A stretch of DNA of 61,366 bases from positions 1-61,366 of the forward strand of contig JAGVFW010000009.1 in the NCBI GenBank assembly GCA_020057405.1, given 5' to 3'. Each line of letters starts with the position of its first letter. Position 1 is the first letter of the stretch. The notes under the pieces were generated by a model that did no database searches, was not told the DNA's origin, and saw only the letters and a list, made by a program, of their open reading frames with translations. This document shows, piece after piece, positions 24,100-31,346 of the stretch. The translations under genes were made by a program, and so were the position numbers. This DNA comes from an archaeon. GTDB taxonomy: Archaea; Micrarchaeota; Micrarchaeia; Norongarragalinales; UBA97.

Positions 24100-24864
24100 A
24101 TGGACAAGCCAAAAATCGTTGCAATCCACCGGCCCGAGGACGAAAGCGAAGTCCCGCCAGAGCGCGAACCGCAGCAAGAGCCATCGGCAGAGCAACAGAA
24201 AACTCCGACAAATGTTGAAACGCAGCCGGTTGAAACTCCCCAAACCGGCGGGGCAAACCCCGAAGCTGCGGTTCAAACGGCACCACAAGCTGAAGCAAAG
24301 CCCGAGCGGCCGGAAAAGCAGGCTGTGGGCCCCGACGGGCTCACCGACCTCGAACGCAGCGTGCTTGACGAGATGAGAAAACGCGGGGAAATAAGCCTCA
24401 ACGAAGAACGCGCAATAGCGCAGGAGGCAAGGGCCAGAAACGACGCGCTTAGCCAACCCACGGCGCCACCCGCACCGAAAACCGAAAGGCCAGTGGGCGC
24501 AATCGAAGCTCCCGCGGAAAAGCCGGCTGGCGAAATGGAAGTCGCTTCAGAAGAACAGCATCCCCGCGTGATTGCGGGGGCCCCGCCTTGGGTGAGCAGG
24601 CAGGCAAAGCCCATCATCAAGCAGACGCGAGTAAACGGCGTCGTCGTAAGCGAGCGGGGAGAAAGCGCAGGCAAGCAAACCGAAGACCACTTGGCCCAAC
24701 CCCAGGCGAGCGGGGACCACACGCAAGACGAACGCGAGCGCGCAGCCGACTTGGCGCGAAAGATTTACGCGCGCAAACAACGCGAAAAGAGTTTCTTTTA
24801 CCGCCTACAGAAAATGCTTGGCCTTGTGAAGGAAGAACCGCTGGTGACCCAACGGAATGATTGA
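24100..24864 (+). CDS. Disordered Pro/Glu/Gln-rich protein of the ubiquitin-like locus
   Basis: The 254-residue protein is mostly low complexity (PPEREPQQEPSAEQQKTPT and so on), broken by one helical block (LTDLERSVLDEMRKRGEISLNEERAIAQEARAR, about residues 81-113) and a basic C-terminal helix (AADLARKIYARKQREKSFFYRLQKMLGLVK, about 217-246). That helix shares SF-x2-RL-x2-M-x-G with the 56-residue protein of the E2 operon. Its stop overlaps the JAMM start by eight bases. It might be a scaffold or adaptor holding the conjugation parts together; no named family. Confidence 0.6.
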   Translation: MDKPKIVAIHRPEDESEVPPEREPQQEPSAEQQKTPTNVETQPVETPQTGGANPEAAVQTAPQAEAKPERPEKQAVGPDGLTDLERSVLDEMRKRGEISLNEERAIAQEARARNDALSQPTAPPAPKTERPVGAIEAPAEKPAGEMEVASEEQHPRVIAGAPPWVSRQAKPIIKQTRVNGVVVSERGESAGKQTEDHLAQPQASGDHTQDERERAADLARKIYARKQREKSFFYRLQKMLGLVKEEPLVTQRND

Positions 24865-25315
24865 AGCTTATTTCGAGGAGCCCGTGATGCGGGCGGCCCA
24901 AGAGCACTGCAAAAAAGCTGCGGGCTTGCGCCTTGAGGCAATGGGCCTGCTTTCGGGCACTGCAGCCAAATGGCAGGGCACCACTTACGTCGTAATTGAC
25001 GAGTACATCACCGCAGAGAACGACGCGACTGCAGTGAGCGTACGGTTCGGCAGGGAAGCGTTCGGCGCCCTTGCGGCAAGAATAAACGAGGCTGCAGGCC
25101 GGGGCAAGCTCGTCGTGGGCTGGGCGCACGCGCACCCAAACTACGGGTGCTTCCTCTCGTCGACAGACGTGCGAACGCAGCGCCAGTACTTTGCCGAGGA
25201 ATTCAACATCGCCCTCGTAATCGACCCCGTGCGCGGGGAAAAGCGAGTCTTCAAGCTTTCGCAAGATGCAAAAGGATACCGGCCCGCCGGCTATGCCGTT
25301 GTTGCCAGAAAGTGA
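24857..25315 (+). CDS. JAMM/MPN+ metalloprotease, Rpn11-like deubiquitinase
   Basis: The 152-residue protein is a lone MPN+ domain. Catalytic Glu27 lies in EAMGLLSG. The zinc motif is at residues 91-104, HAHPNYGCFLSSTD: two His, the Ser at 101 and Asp104. This stretch is very close to eukaryotic Rpn11 (HSHPGFGCWLSGVD), including the Cys. The domain would cut isopeptide bonds after Gly-Gly. As the modifier here needs no trimming, release of the modifier from targets is the likely job. It overlaps the preceding gene by 8 bases and the RING gene by 23-50 bases. Confidence 0.9.
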   Translation: MIEAYFEEPVMRAAQEHCKKAAGLRLEAMGLLSGTAAKWQGTTYVVIDEYITAENDATAVSVRFGREAFGALAARINEAAGRGKLVVGWAHAHPNYGCFLSSTDVRTQRQYFAEEFNIALVIDPVRGEKRVFKLSQDAKGYRPAGYAVVARK

Positions 25316-26111
25316 GCCGACCGCGCCGGCAATACAGCAAGCGCAACCCACAAAAGGAGAAAAGAAATTGAAATCGCCAAAGCCCCGAAAGGCACGAAAA
25401 ACACGCCTGAAGCTCACGCGCTTTGACAAGGACGCAATCGAACTAATGCGCAAGGGCACCCGAAGCGCAGGGAGGCTCGCTGCACTCATGGGCCTTGACT
25501 CGACGCAAGTGCGAGGCAGGCTCCTCGAGCTAGAGTCCCACGGCATCATCGCGTTTGACGCAAGCGAACCCGACAAAGTCAGCCTCACGGTCAAGGCATA
25601 CAATGACCTCAAGCTCTCGCCAATAGAGGAAAAAAAGCAGGAACCGGCACCAAACGTTCCAGTAAGACACCCCCCCGCTATTGAAGCGCCGCAAGCCCCG
25701 ACCCAAAAGCCTCCCGCTCAAACTTCCGGCATCAGCGAACGCATCGACTTGGCCGAGCTATTGCGCCGGGGCGCGCCAAAAGACCCGCTTTTTGTCCGAA
25801 GGAAAGTCGGCGGAGACGAAGTGATTGAGGAGAAGAAAATCGACGCGCAAACCACTGAGCTTTTGAAGAAAACCATTGCCGAATACGAGGGCGAAAAATG
25901 CGAACTATGCCGAGGCGAGTTCCGCCTCGCGCTTGCAGACGGCCACCCGAAATACGGGCATTGCTTCTGCGGCGCCGCCTACCACCAGGACTGTTACGAC
26001 AGCCTCTTGGACGACAAGGGCAGCTGCGCGCGCTGCGGCAGGACAATGGAAATCATTTTAGACAGGCAAAGCGAAGAAGCAGTCAGGGCGATTAGAAAGT
26101 TGTTTGAGTAG
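25266..26111 (+). CDS. Winged-helix plus RING-like zinc-finger protein, candidate E3
   Basis: The 281-residue protein (272 if ATG 25293 is the start) has three parts. Residues 48-116 form a winged helix (RFDKDAIELMRKGTRSAGRLAALMG then STQVRGRLLELESHGIIAF). A Pro-rich linker follows. Residues 211-260 form a RING-like finger with ligands Cys212, Cys215, Cys233, Cys235, His240, Cys243, Cys254 and Cys257, including C-x-CG-x3-H-x2-C. RING proteins recruit the loaded E2 to a target. The DNA-binding-like half could recruit it to chromatin. No ribosome site separates the two candidate starts; both overlap the JAMM gene. Confidence 0.78.
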   Translation: MQKDTGPPAMPLLPESEPTAPAIQQAQPTKGEKKLKSPKPRKARKTRLKLTRFDKDAIELMRKGTRSAGRLAALMGLDSTQVRGRLLELESHGIIAFDASEPDKVSLTVKAYNDLKLSPIEEKKQEPAPNVPVRHPPAIEAPQAPTQKPPAQTSGISERIDLAELLRRGAPKDPLFVRRKVGGDEVIEEKKIDAQTTELLKKTIAEYEGEKCELCRGEFRLALADGHPKYGHCFCGAAYHQDCYDSLLDDKGSCARCGRTMEIILDRQSEEAVRAIRKLFE

Positions 26112-26122
26112 AGGTGGATAAA

Positions 26123-26440
26123 ATGAGGAATATACTTAGACCGAAAACGCTGAGGGCAGCGGAACAGGCATTCAAGCGCCTTCACGGGACGGTTTACTAC
26201 GGGTCCAGCGGACTGTCTTACGAAGTAACCGAGGGTCCGCAAGAACTGGAAAACGGGGAAGGGCATTACATCCACCTAGCGCCCAACAAACACCCCGCAA
26301 GTAGCGCGGAACACTCATCCTACGAAATTATCCTTAACTCGGAAATCCAGCGCCTTGCGAAAAATATGAAAGTTGGCCTCGGAATAATCACCCATCCATC
26401 TGAAAAACGCGATCTGCGAATAGCCTTCCTTAAAGACTAG
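26123..26440 (+). CDS. Unknown protein of the JAMM/RING operon
   Basis: The 105-residue product (MRNILRPKTLRAAEQAFKRLHGTVYYG...) starts at ATG 26123 with a clear GAGGTGG site 5 bases before it; a GTG at 26114 lies inside that site and is rejected. It follows the RING gene by 11 bases. A helix leads into strands (YIHLAPN, SYEIILNSE, VGLGIITHP, RDLRIAFLKD), suggesting a compact alpha/beta domain. Not recognised. Confidence 0.6.
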   Translation: MRNILRPKTLRAAEQAFKRLHGTVYYGSSGLSYEVTEGPQELENGEGHYIHLAPNKHPASSAEHSSYEIILNSEIQRLAKNMKVGLGIITHPSEKRDLRIAFLKD

Positions 26441-26451
26441 CCGTGAACCGA

Positions 26452-26769
26452 ATGCCTTGGAAACTGTGGGGAAATAAACCGGCCGAAACGCCCAAGCTTA
26501 AGCCCCTCCAACAGAGTGCAAGGGAAGCCAAGCTTTCGGCTTTCCGCAGCCTAAGGGAAAGCAACGTGCTTGTTGAAGACCATCTTTCAACAGACAACGA
26601 GCATTGCCTCAAAGTGACCCTTAAAACGCACGACGACGACCTTACCCGGGAGCTTGCCAACACTATTGCAGACAAGCACGCAAGCGAAAAGCAGGTAAAT
26701 AACAACTCGAGCGTGATTGGTACCGAAATGATCCTCGCGTTTAAAGCAACTGCCAGAAAAGCGCGCTAG
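26452..26769 (+). CDS. Unknown protein of the JAMM/RING operon
   Basis: The 105-residue product (MPWKLWGNKPAETPKLKPLQQ...) follows the previous gene by 11 bases; a GTGA site lies 5 bases before ATG 26452 (an in-frame GTG at 26443 is possible). After a Pro/Lys-rich leader come a helix (AREAKLSAFRSLRESNVL), a strand (HCLKVTLKTHD), a helix (LTRELANTIADKHASEKQV) and a strand (SVIGTEMILAFKATA). It ends against the E1 gene. Not recognised. Confidence 0.58.
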   Translation: MPWKLWGNKPAETPKLKPLQQSAREAKLSAFRSLRESNVLVEDHLSTDNEHCLKVTLKTHDDDLTRELANTIADKHASEKQVNNNSSVIGTEMILAFKATARKAR

Positions 26770-27620
26770 CCGTGCACCGGACAGCTCTCCCGCTTTGCAA
26801 TCTCAAAAACAGCGCTCTCGTTAGTCAGGCCATTGTAGAACCAGTACTTGCCAGCTAGGCCGGACTCCGGCAGGTCGAACTTGCGGGGCTTGTTTTCGCG
26901 CGCTACGCGCTTTTGCGTCAAGTGGTTGACCACGCCACCGACAGGCGGCTCCTCGCTTTTCGCGTGCGCCATTTTGACAAACTCGCTTGCCATCACGCCA
27001 GCGACTATGCTCGTCGTGGTCGGAAGCGCGGGCATTTTGGGGTCGACGAACTCAAGCATCTCGCCGGTGCAGCTGTACTTTCGCCACAAAAACGAATAGT
27101 CGCGGGGGCTAAGGCCGCACTCAAGGCAACTGCCGCCGTCGACAACCTGCACTTTGCCGTTAAAACCCGCCGTGCCGCCGTCGACGAGCGGAGTTTTTCC
27201 ATAGCAATGCGCATTCGCGTGCAGCCGCGCGCCAAGGTTGTCAAGGCAGCTAAAGGCGTAATCGAATTTTGAAAAGAAATCCTCGTCGAGAGTCTCGACG
27301 CGCTCGAGGACGGGTTCGATTTGCGCAGACGGGTTAAGCCGGCCGGCGGATGCTGCAAGAGCCTCGGCCTTCTTCGCGCCCTTTTGCGCGTCCTCGTGAG
27401 TGAAGAACACGCAGCGGTTGAGGTTTGCGGTGACGACCGTGTCAAAGTCGACTATCGAAATTTTTCGCACGCCAAGCTGCAGCAAGAGCTTCGCCGCCTC
27501 GTTGCCAAGGGCGCCCGCACCTATTAGCACGCAATGCGACTGCTCGACTGCAGTCTGCTGCCAGCCGCGGATGCGCCGCTGCCTGTCCCATTGGTCCGCG
27601 TCGATGAGGTCCATTGCCAT
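26766..27620 (-). CDS. E1-like modifier-activating enzyme (ThiF/MoeB/Uba family)
   Basis: The 284-residue adenylating enzyme has: nucleotide loop GAGALG (34-39), D58-x-D60 of VDFDTVV, NLNR (66-69), the SCLDNLGARLHAN stretch typical of E1 proteins (Asp127, Arg132), and GTAGFNGKVQVV. Cys165/Cys168 (CLEC) and Cys280/His283 (ESCPVH) look like one zinc site with His in place of the fourth Cys. Cys184 in KYSCTGEM is the best candidate for the thioester cysteine, followed by MPALPTTTSIVAG. It should adenylate the modifier's C-terminal Gly and pass it to E2. The start is ATG 27620, with a CTTTAATGC box 28 bases upstream. Confidence 0.85.
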   Translation of the reverse strand: MAMDLIDADQWDRQRRIRGWQQTAVEQSHCVLIGAGALGNEAAKLLLQLGVRKISIVDFDTVVTANLNRCVFFTHEDAQKGAKKAEALAASAGRLNPSAQIEPVLERVETLDEDFFSKFDYAFSCLDNLGARLHANAHCYGKTPLVDGGTAGFNGKVQVVDGGSCLECGLSPRDYSFLWRKYSCTGEMLEFVDPKMPALPTTTSIVAGVMASEFVKMAHAKSEEPPVGGVVNHLTQKRVARENKPRKFDLPESGLAGKYWFYNGLTNESAVFEIAKRESCPVHG

Positions 27621-27625
27621 CAAGA

Positions 27626-27652
27626 GTTTTAACCGCGGCCGTGCTTTAATGC
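27626..27652. promoter_or_regulatory. Crossed divergent promoters of E1 and dtdA
   Basis: A plus-strand box GTTTTAAC (centre about 27630) lies 27 bases before dtdA ATG 27657. A minus-strand box centred at 27648 (CTTTAATGC read on the plus) lies 28 bases before E1 ATG 27620. Each box overlaps the other gene's start region, so simultaneous firing would interfere. Confidence 0.45.
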
Positions 27653-27656
27653 ATTT

Positions 27657-28484
27657 ATGCCAGGAGCAATAATCGCATACACCACCGAAGACCCTGCCGG
27701 AAGCAACGTCGCCAGGCGATTGCACGAGCTCTACGGCTTTAAGCCCTCGGAAATGATTCTCGAGGCGGGAACCGAATTGCGCGCTTGGGAGTACCATAGC
27801 GTCAAGCTTGTTGAATTGCACACTCGGCTGTCTAACGCAAGCGAGTACCTCTCGCAAGTCCCGTCATTTGCTGCTGGCCTGGTTATCTTCGCCTCAAGAC
27901 ACAAGGCCGAGAGCGGCAGGCCCTCGTTTACAGTCCACTCTACGGGCAATTGGGGTGACGACCCGCAATGGGGCGGCAACCCGCACGAGCTTGGCAAGAC
28001 AAGCGCCAAGGCGATTGCCTCTGCCTACCGCTGGTTCAAGGACAATCCTCACGATGGATTCGAACTCTCGCTTGAGGCGACCCACCACGGTCCCACGTCA
28101 CTGCATTCGCCAAGCGTGTTTGTAGAGCTTGGCAGTTCGGAAAAAGAATGGAAGAAGACCGACGCAGGCGGGCACCTGGCAAGCTGCGTGATGGCAGTTG
28201 CGCAGAATTGGTCGTCAGAACAAGGCCGGACCGCCCTCGGCATGGGCGGCACGCACTACGCAAGCAAGTTCAACCCGCTTGAGGGAAAAGAGTTCAACTT
28301 CTCATTCATTTGCCCCAAGCACGCCCTCGATAATTTCTCAACGCAGATGCTCAAGCAGGCGATTGCCAAAACTGCTGAGAAAGTCGAGTGCATAGTGCTT
28401 GACTGGAAGGGAACGACGCTGCCCCAAAGGGACGCCGTGCGCGCGGCTGCGCAAGAGTGCGGACTCGAAGTCGTGCGCGAGTAA
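27657..28484 (+). CDS. dtdA: D-aminoacyl-tRNA deacylase, archaeal type (DTD2)
   Basis: DtdA removes D-amino acids wrongly loaded on tRNA. The 275-residue protein carries the family hallmarks: AIIAYTTEDPAGSNVA at the N terminus, LEATHHGPTSLHSPSVFVELGSSEKEW in the middle, and the strongly conserved ALGMGGTHYASKF. Length is typical. A TATA box 27 bases before the ATG suggests a leaderless mRNA. It is divergent from the E1 gene and not obviously part of the ubiquitin-like system. Confidence 0.93.
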   Translation: MPGAIIAYTTEDPAGSNVARRLHELYGFKPSEMILEAGTELRAWEYHSVKLVELHTRLSNASEYLSQVPSFAAGLVIFASRHKAESGRPSFTVHSTGNWGDDPQWGGNPHELGKTSAKAIASAYRWFKDNPHDGFELSLEATHHGPTSLHSPSVFVELGSSEKEWKKTDAGGHLASCVMAVAQNWSSEQGRTALGMGGTHYASKFNPLEGKEFNFSFICPKHALDNFSTQMLKQAIAKTAEKVECIVLDWKGTTLPQRDAVRAAAQECGLEVVRE

Positions 28485-28529
28485 AACAAGTATGAGGCGT
28501 TAAAAGCTTCGCGGGTGCAACTAATTCCT

Positions 28530-29093
28530 ATGGCTTGGCTACAGATAATCGCGGCTTGCGTTGCAGTGTTTTTCCTCCAGATGGCGCTGCCTGGGCTCAC
28601 CAATTCCTTCGCGTTCGTTCCCGCAAACGCATTCTCGCACCCCTGGACTTTCGTCACCTCGCTCTTTTTGCACGGCGGCATCACGCACCTTTTCTTCAAC
28701 ATGTGGGCGCTCTTCATGTTCGGCCCCCTACTCGAACGGCGCATTGGCGAGAGGAAATTCTACGCGCTTTATTTCATTAGCGGCATCGTCGGCAACCTTG
28801 CATTCGTGTTCTTCTACCCTGCGCACGTGCTTGGTCTTGGGGCTTCGGGAGCGATTTTCGGAGTCATCGGCGCGCTTGCGGTCCTGATGCCCAGCCTGCC
28901 GCTCTTGTTCTTCTTCATACCGACGCAGCTGTGGGTTGCGGCGATATTTTGGGTAGCCATTGATTTGTTCTTGACCGGCTCTGCCGACGACGTGGCGCAC
29001 TACGTGCACCTAGCTGGAATCGCCGTCGGAGTGGGATGGGGAATGCTGCTTAAGAAGCAAGAGCCGCCCGAATACTATTTCGGGCAAGGGTAA
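28530..29093 (+). CDS. Rhomboid-family intramembrane serine protease
   Basis: The 187-residue protein has six likely membrane helices. The catalytic Ser is in GASGAIFG, the catalytic His in HYVHLAGIAVG, and the conserved L1 loop and H-x2-x3-N are seen in GGITHLFFNMWALFMFGPLLE. Rhomboids cut single-span proteins within the membrane. The start is ATG 28530, 27 bases after a GTTAAAAGC box; a GTG at 28515 is less likely. The next gene follows 20 bases downstream. Confidence 0.9.
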   Translation: MAWLQIIAACVAVFFLQMALPGLTNSFAFVPANAFSHPWTFVTSLFLHGGITHLFFNMWALFMFGPLLERRIGERKFYALYFISGIVGNLAFVFFYPAHVLGLGASGAIFGVIGALAVLMPSLPLLFFFIPTQLWVAAIFWVAIDLFLTGSADDVAHYVHLAGIAVGVGWGMLLKKQEPPEYYFGQG

Positions 29094-29113
29094 GACTAAA
29101 CGGGAGTGGTAAA

Positions 29114-29368
29114 ATGATTTTGAAGAAAGTAAAGTGCATCGGCATCGGGCCGGCCATGACGCCAGAAGGAAAGCGAAAGACGCAAATCACTTTCGGCAGG
29201 GACCTCGACCCCATGAAGCACAGCACGCCCCAAGGCGTGCCAATCCACTACGACAACGAAATCATCGTATTTCTAGACGAGGACGCGTTTAAGACAGTCA
29301 AACGCAAGTTCATCGTTGGCGAGGAATTCAACTTCACCGTCAGCGACAAGGGAATTGAAATCAAGTAA
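29114..29368 (+). CDS. Hypothetical small beta-rich protein
   Basis: The 84-residue product starts at ATG 29114 with a GGGAGTGG site. The layout is strands with a charged turn: ILKKVKCIGIGPAM, KRKTQITFGRDLDPM, EIIVFLDEDAF, FNFTVSDKGIEIK. It follows the rhomboid gene in the same operon and ends tail to tail with nreA. I do not recognise the family. Confidence 0.6.
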   Translation: MILKKVKCIGIGPAMTPEGKRKTQITFGRDLDPMKHSTPQGVPIHYDNEIIVFLDEDAFKTVKRKFIVGEEFNFTVSDKGIEIK

Positions 29369-30634
29369 CTAGAGCCACGCGCTCATGCGCTTCTGCGCAA
29401 GCACTTGGCTTCTCTTCACATACTCGCTTACAGGATGGCGCAGGCGGCTCGAGAGAATCTGCAGCGCCTCCTGAAGTGAGCCGCACTTGACAGGCGTTGA
29501 CCGCATTGCCTGACGCACATTCTCACGCACTTGCCACACGCCCATCGGCACTACGTAACCCTCGCTCACTTCTCGGAAAACGACCGCGCGCGCCTGCTTG
29601 CGCATTGAATGCAATCCTTCAATTACGCCAAGCCTTGACGCGTAGTAGCCGCCGCCCTCTAGTTCCGCATACCGCGTGCGCCCCTCGAAGGGTTCGTGCT
29701 CCTCGATGATGTCGGGCGCAGCTTCGGCCCACGGCGTCGACGGGGCCCAGCTCTCGAAGTTTTCAAACTCCCACTTGCCGGGCATCAGGAGGACTTCAAA
29801 GTGGTTGTGCAGAAAATCGCTCGAGTAAATTCGGTACTGGCCGAGCTCGTCAAAATTCCTTATCGACTCGAGCAAGTGCTTGCCGATGATGTCGTCGGCA
29901 CCCGTGATGCTCCACTTCGTCGGCACAAGGCGCCGCTCTTTTCCAAGCACGCCGGCACTCAAGAGTTTCTGGACGTAATAGTAGTCGAGGCCGTGCTGCA
30001 GCATTTCGGGAACAGCCTCACGCACGAGCAGCTTGTCCTCGATTAAGTCGTCCACAATTGACGGAATGCGAGGGTTGTCGGCTAAATCAAACTTGCGCAG
30101 CTGCCCGCTTGGGCCGCTTGGCTGCGATTGGGGCGAGAACATCATCGAGAACGCGGGCTTTGTCTCAAAACCGACTTCGACATCAACGGGCTTAAATGAA
30201 ATCACCGCGTCCTGCACATCAGAAAGATAACGCGAACTACCCTTTACCGAATGCGCGCGCCTCCCCGTGACGAGGGACGAGCGCATGCGAATTATTTCTC
30301 CGTAATCTAGGCTCGTCCATTTTGATGGCGAGTCGATGAAATCCGCATTCGCAGTCTCGTCAACGCTGATGAGCGGCCCGACTGAAACGTTTGGATAACC
30401 GTACTCGCCGACGAAAACACCAGGCGGCGACGGGCCGAACATCTCTTGGGAAAGCTTGGATTCAACAACAGGCGCGGCAAGCAATTTAGCAAGCACGGGC
30501 GAAGTCTGTTCGAGGTTAGAGAAAAGCTGATTCTTGTACTTGATTGCGGCACGGCCGTTGATGCGCACTATCTCCAGGTCCTTGAATACGGAACGCTTTG
30601 GAAGGGGAAAGCGGGCGATTGCGCGGCCAGCCAT
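29369..30634 (-). CDS. nreA: NreA-type DNA repair protein
   Basis: The 421-residue protein belongs to the archaeal Nre family (DUF650/DUF651), known to aid survival after DNA crosslinking damage and to bind PCNA. The diagnostic PGVFVGEYGYPNVSVGPL lies near residue 70-90, then SPSKWTSLDYGEIIRMRSSL and KPVDVEVGF. The C terminus QKRMSAWL fits a PCNA-interacting box (Q-x2-[MLI]-x2-aromatic-hydrophobic). Some relatives carry an N-terminal zinc finger; this one starts directly at the core. It follows the upstream gene by 7 bases. Confidence 0.88.
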   Translation of the reverse strand: MAGRAIARFPLPKRSVFKDLEIVRINGRAAIKYKNQLFSNLEQTSPVLAKLLAAPVVESKLSQEMFGPSPPGVFVGEYGYPNVSVGPLISVDETANADFIDSPSKWTSLDYGEIIRMRSSLVTGRRAHSVKGSSRYLSDVQDAVISFKPVDVEVGFETKPAFSMMFSPQSQPSGPSGQLRKFDLADNPRIPSIVDDLIEDKLLVREAVPEMLQHGLDYYYVQKLLSAGVLGKERRLVPTKWSITGADDIIGKHLLESIRNFDELGQYRIYSSDFLHNHFEVLLMPGKWEFENFESWAPSTPWAEAAPDIIEEHEPFEGRTRYAELEGGGYYASRLGVIEGLHSMRKQARAVVFREVSEGYVVPMGVWQVRENVRQAMRSTPVKCGSLQEALQILSSRLRHPVSEYVKRSQVLAQKRMSAWL

Positions 30635-30641
30635 ATTTTCA

Positions 30642-31277
30642 CTAGTCTCTTGGAAAATCTTGCGGAAGTTTCAGCCCATGCAATTCGCTAAGCTCCCTTA
30701 CGCGATTTGCGGATTTCAAATACCCGTCTTGCAACGTCTCGACAAATCGATTGGCGGCCGACAAGCGAGACCTTTTTATAAATCGATTGGCGGCCGGCAA
30801 GCGGGACATCTTTATCAGAGACGCCCTACGCTCTGGGGACATGTCAGCGGCGTGTCCGACCTTTTGTCCAGGCTCGAAATGTCCCAGCAGGTGGCCGTAA
30901 GCCTTGAAATCAAATATTGCTCCGAAACCCTCGCCGCCCACGGGTAGCTTGTTTTCTCCGAAATAATTCGAACCACCCGATACCTCCACCTTCTCGCTAA
31001 TCGAGAGGTAAGGCTCATGGTTTTGGTGCTCAAGCACACTATTTTCAGTGTGGTAGTGAGAAAACATCTGGAACGGGAAACGCACGCGCTTACCATCGAC
31101 GATACGTTTGTAGGGCGTTTTGTGAGTACCGCTCCATTCCTTAATCGGCGCGTCCAAAAGCTCCTGAGCCGTGAAACTAGCCTTGGACATGAAGTAGAAA
31201 TGGTGCACAGGACGCGATTTCTCTTTGCCCAACTCTTCAGTATAATGGTAGACCAATAGTTTACCCACACCCAGCAT
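30642..31277 (-). CDS. Hypothetical protein upstream of nreA
   Basis: The 211-residue product (MLGVGKLLVYHYTEELGKEK...) is mixed alpha/beta, with HKTPYKRIVDGKRVRFPFQM and GGEGFGAIFDFKAYGHLLGHF as the most structured parts. Its C-terminal region contains a duplicated unit (SRLPAANRFIKR / SRLSAANRFVET) from a 36-bp tandem repeat at 30744-30815. The start ATG 31277 is supported by a TTTTTTATTC box 29 bases upstream. It is co-transcribed with nreA (7-base gap), hinting at a repair-linked role. Family unknown. Confidence 0.58.
   Translation of the reverse strand: MLGVGKLLVYHYTEELGKEKSRPVHHFYFMSKASFTAQELLDAPIKEWSGTHKTPYKRIVDGKRVRFPFQMFSHYHTENSVLEHQNHEPYLSISEKVEVSGGSNYFGENKLPVGGEGFGAIFDFKAYGHLLGHFEPGQKVGHAADMSPERRASLIKMSRLPAANRFIKRSRLSAANRFVETLQDGYLKSANRVRELSELHGLKLPQDFPRD
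30744..30815. repeat. 36-bp tandem duplication inside a coding sequence
   Basis: Two adjacent 36-base units (30744-30779 and 30780-30815) begin AAATCGATTGGCGGCCG and differ at four positions. The length is a multiple of three, so the frame is kept and the protein gains a 12-residue repeat. Confidence 0.85.
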
Positions 31278-31346
31278 AGGCCCGCGGGCGAATAAAAAAC
31301 ACACCCCGCCAATCTGCCGGGCTGGAGGCATTTAAAAAAATCCGTC

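Noticed and set aside
26114..26122. GTG start for the 105-residue gene
   Set aside because: That GTG is part of the GAGGTGG ribosome site serving ATG 26123.
27621..27857. N-terminal extension of the E1 gene
   Set aside because: It would overlap dtdA on the other strand and its promoter; homologous E1 sequence and the TATA box point to ATG 27620.
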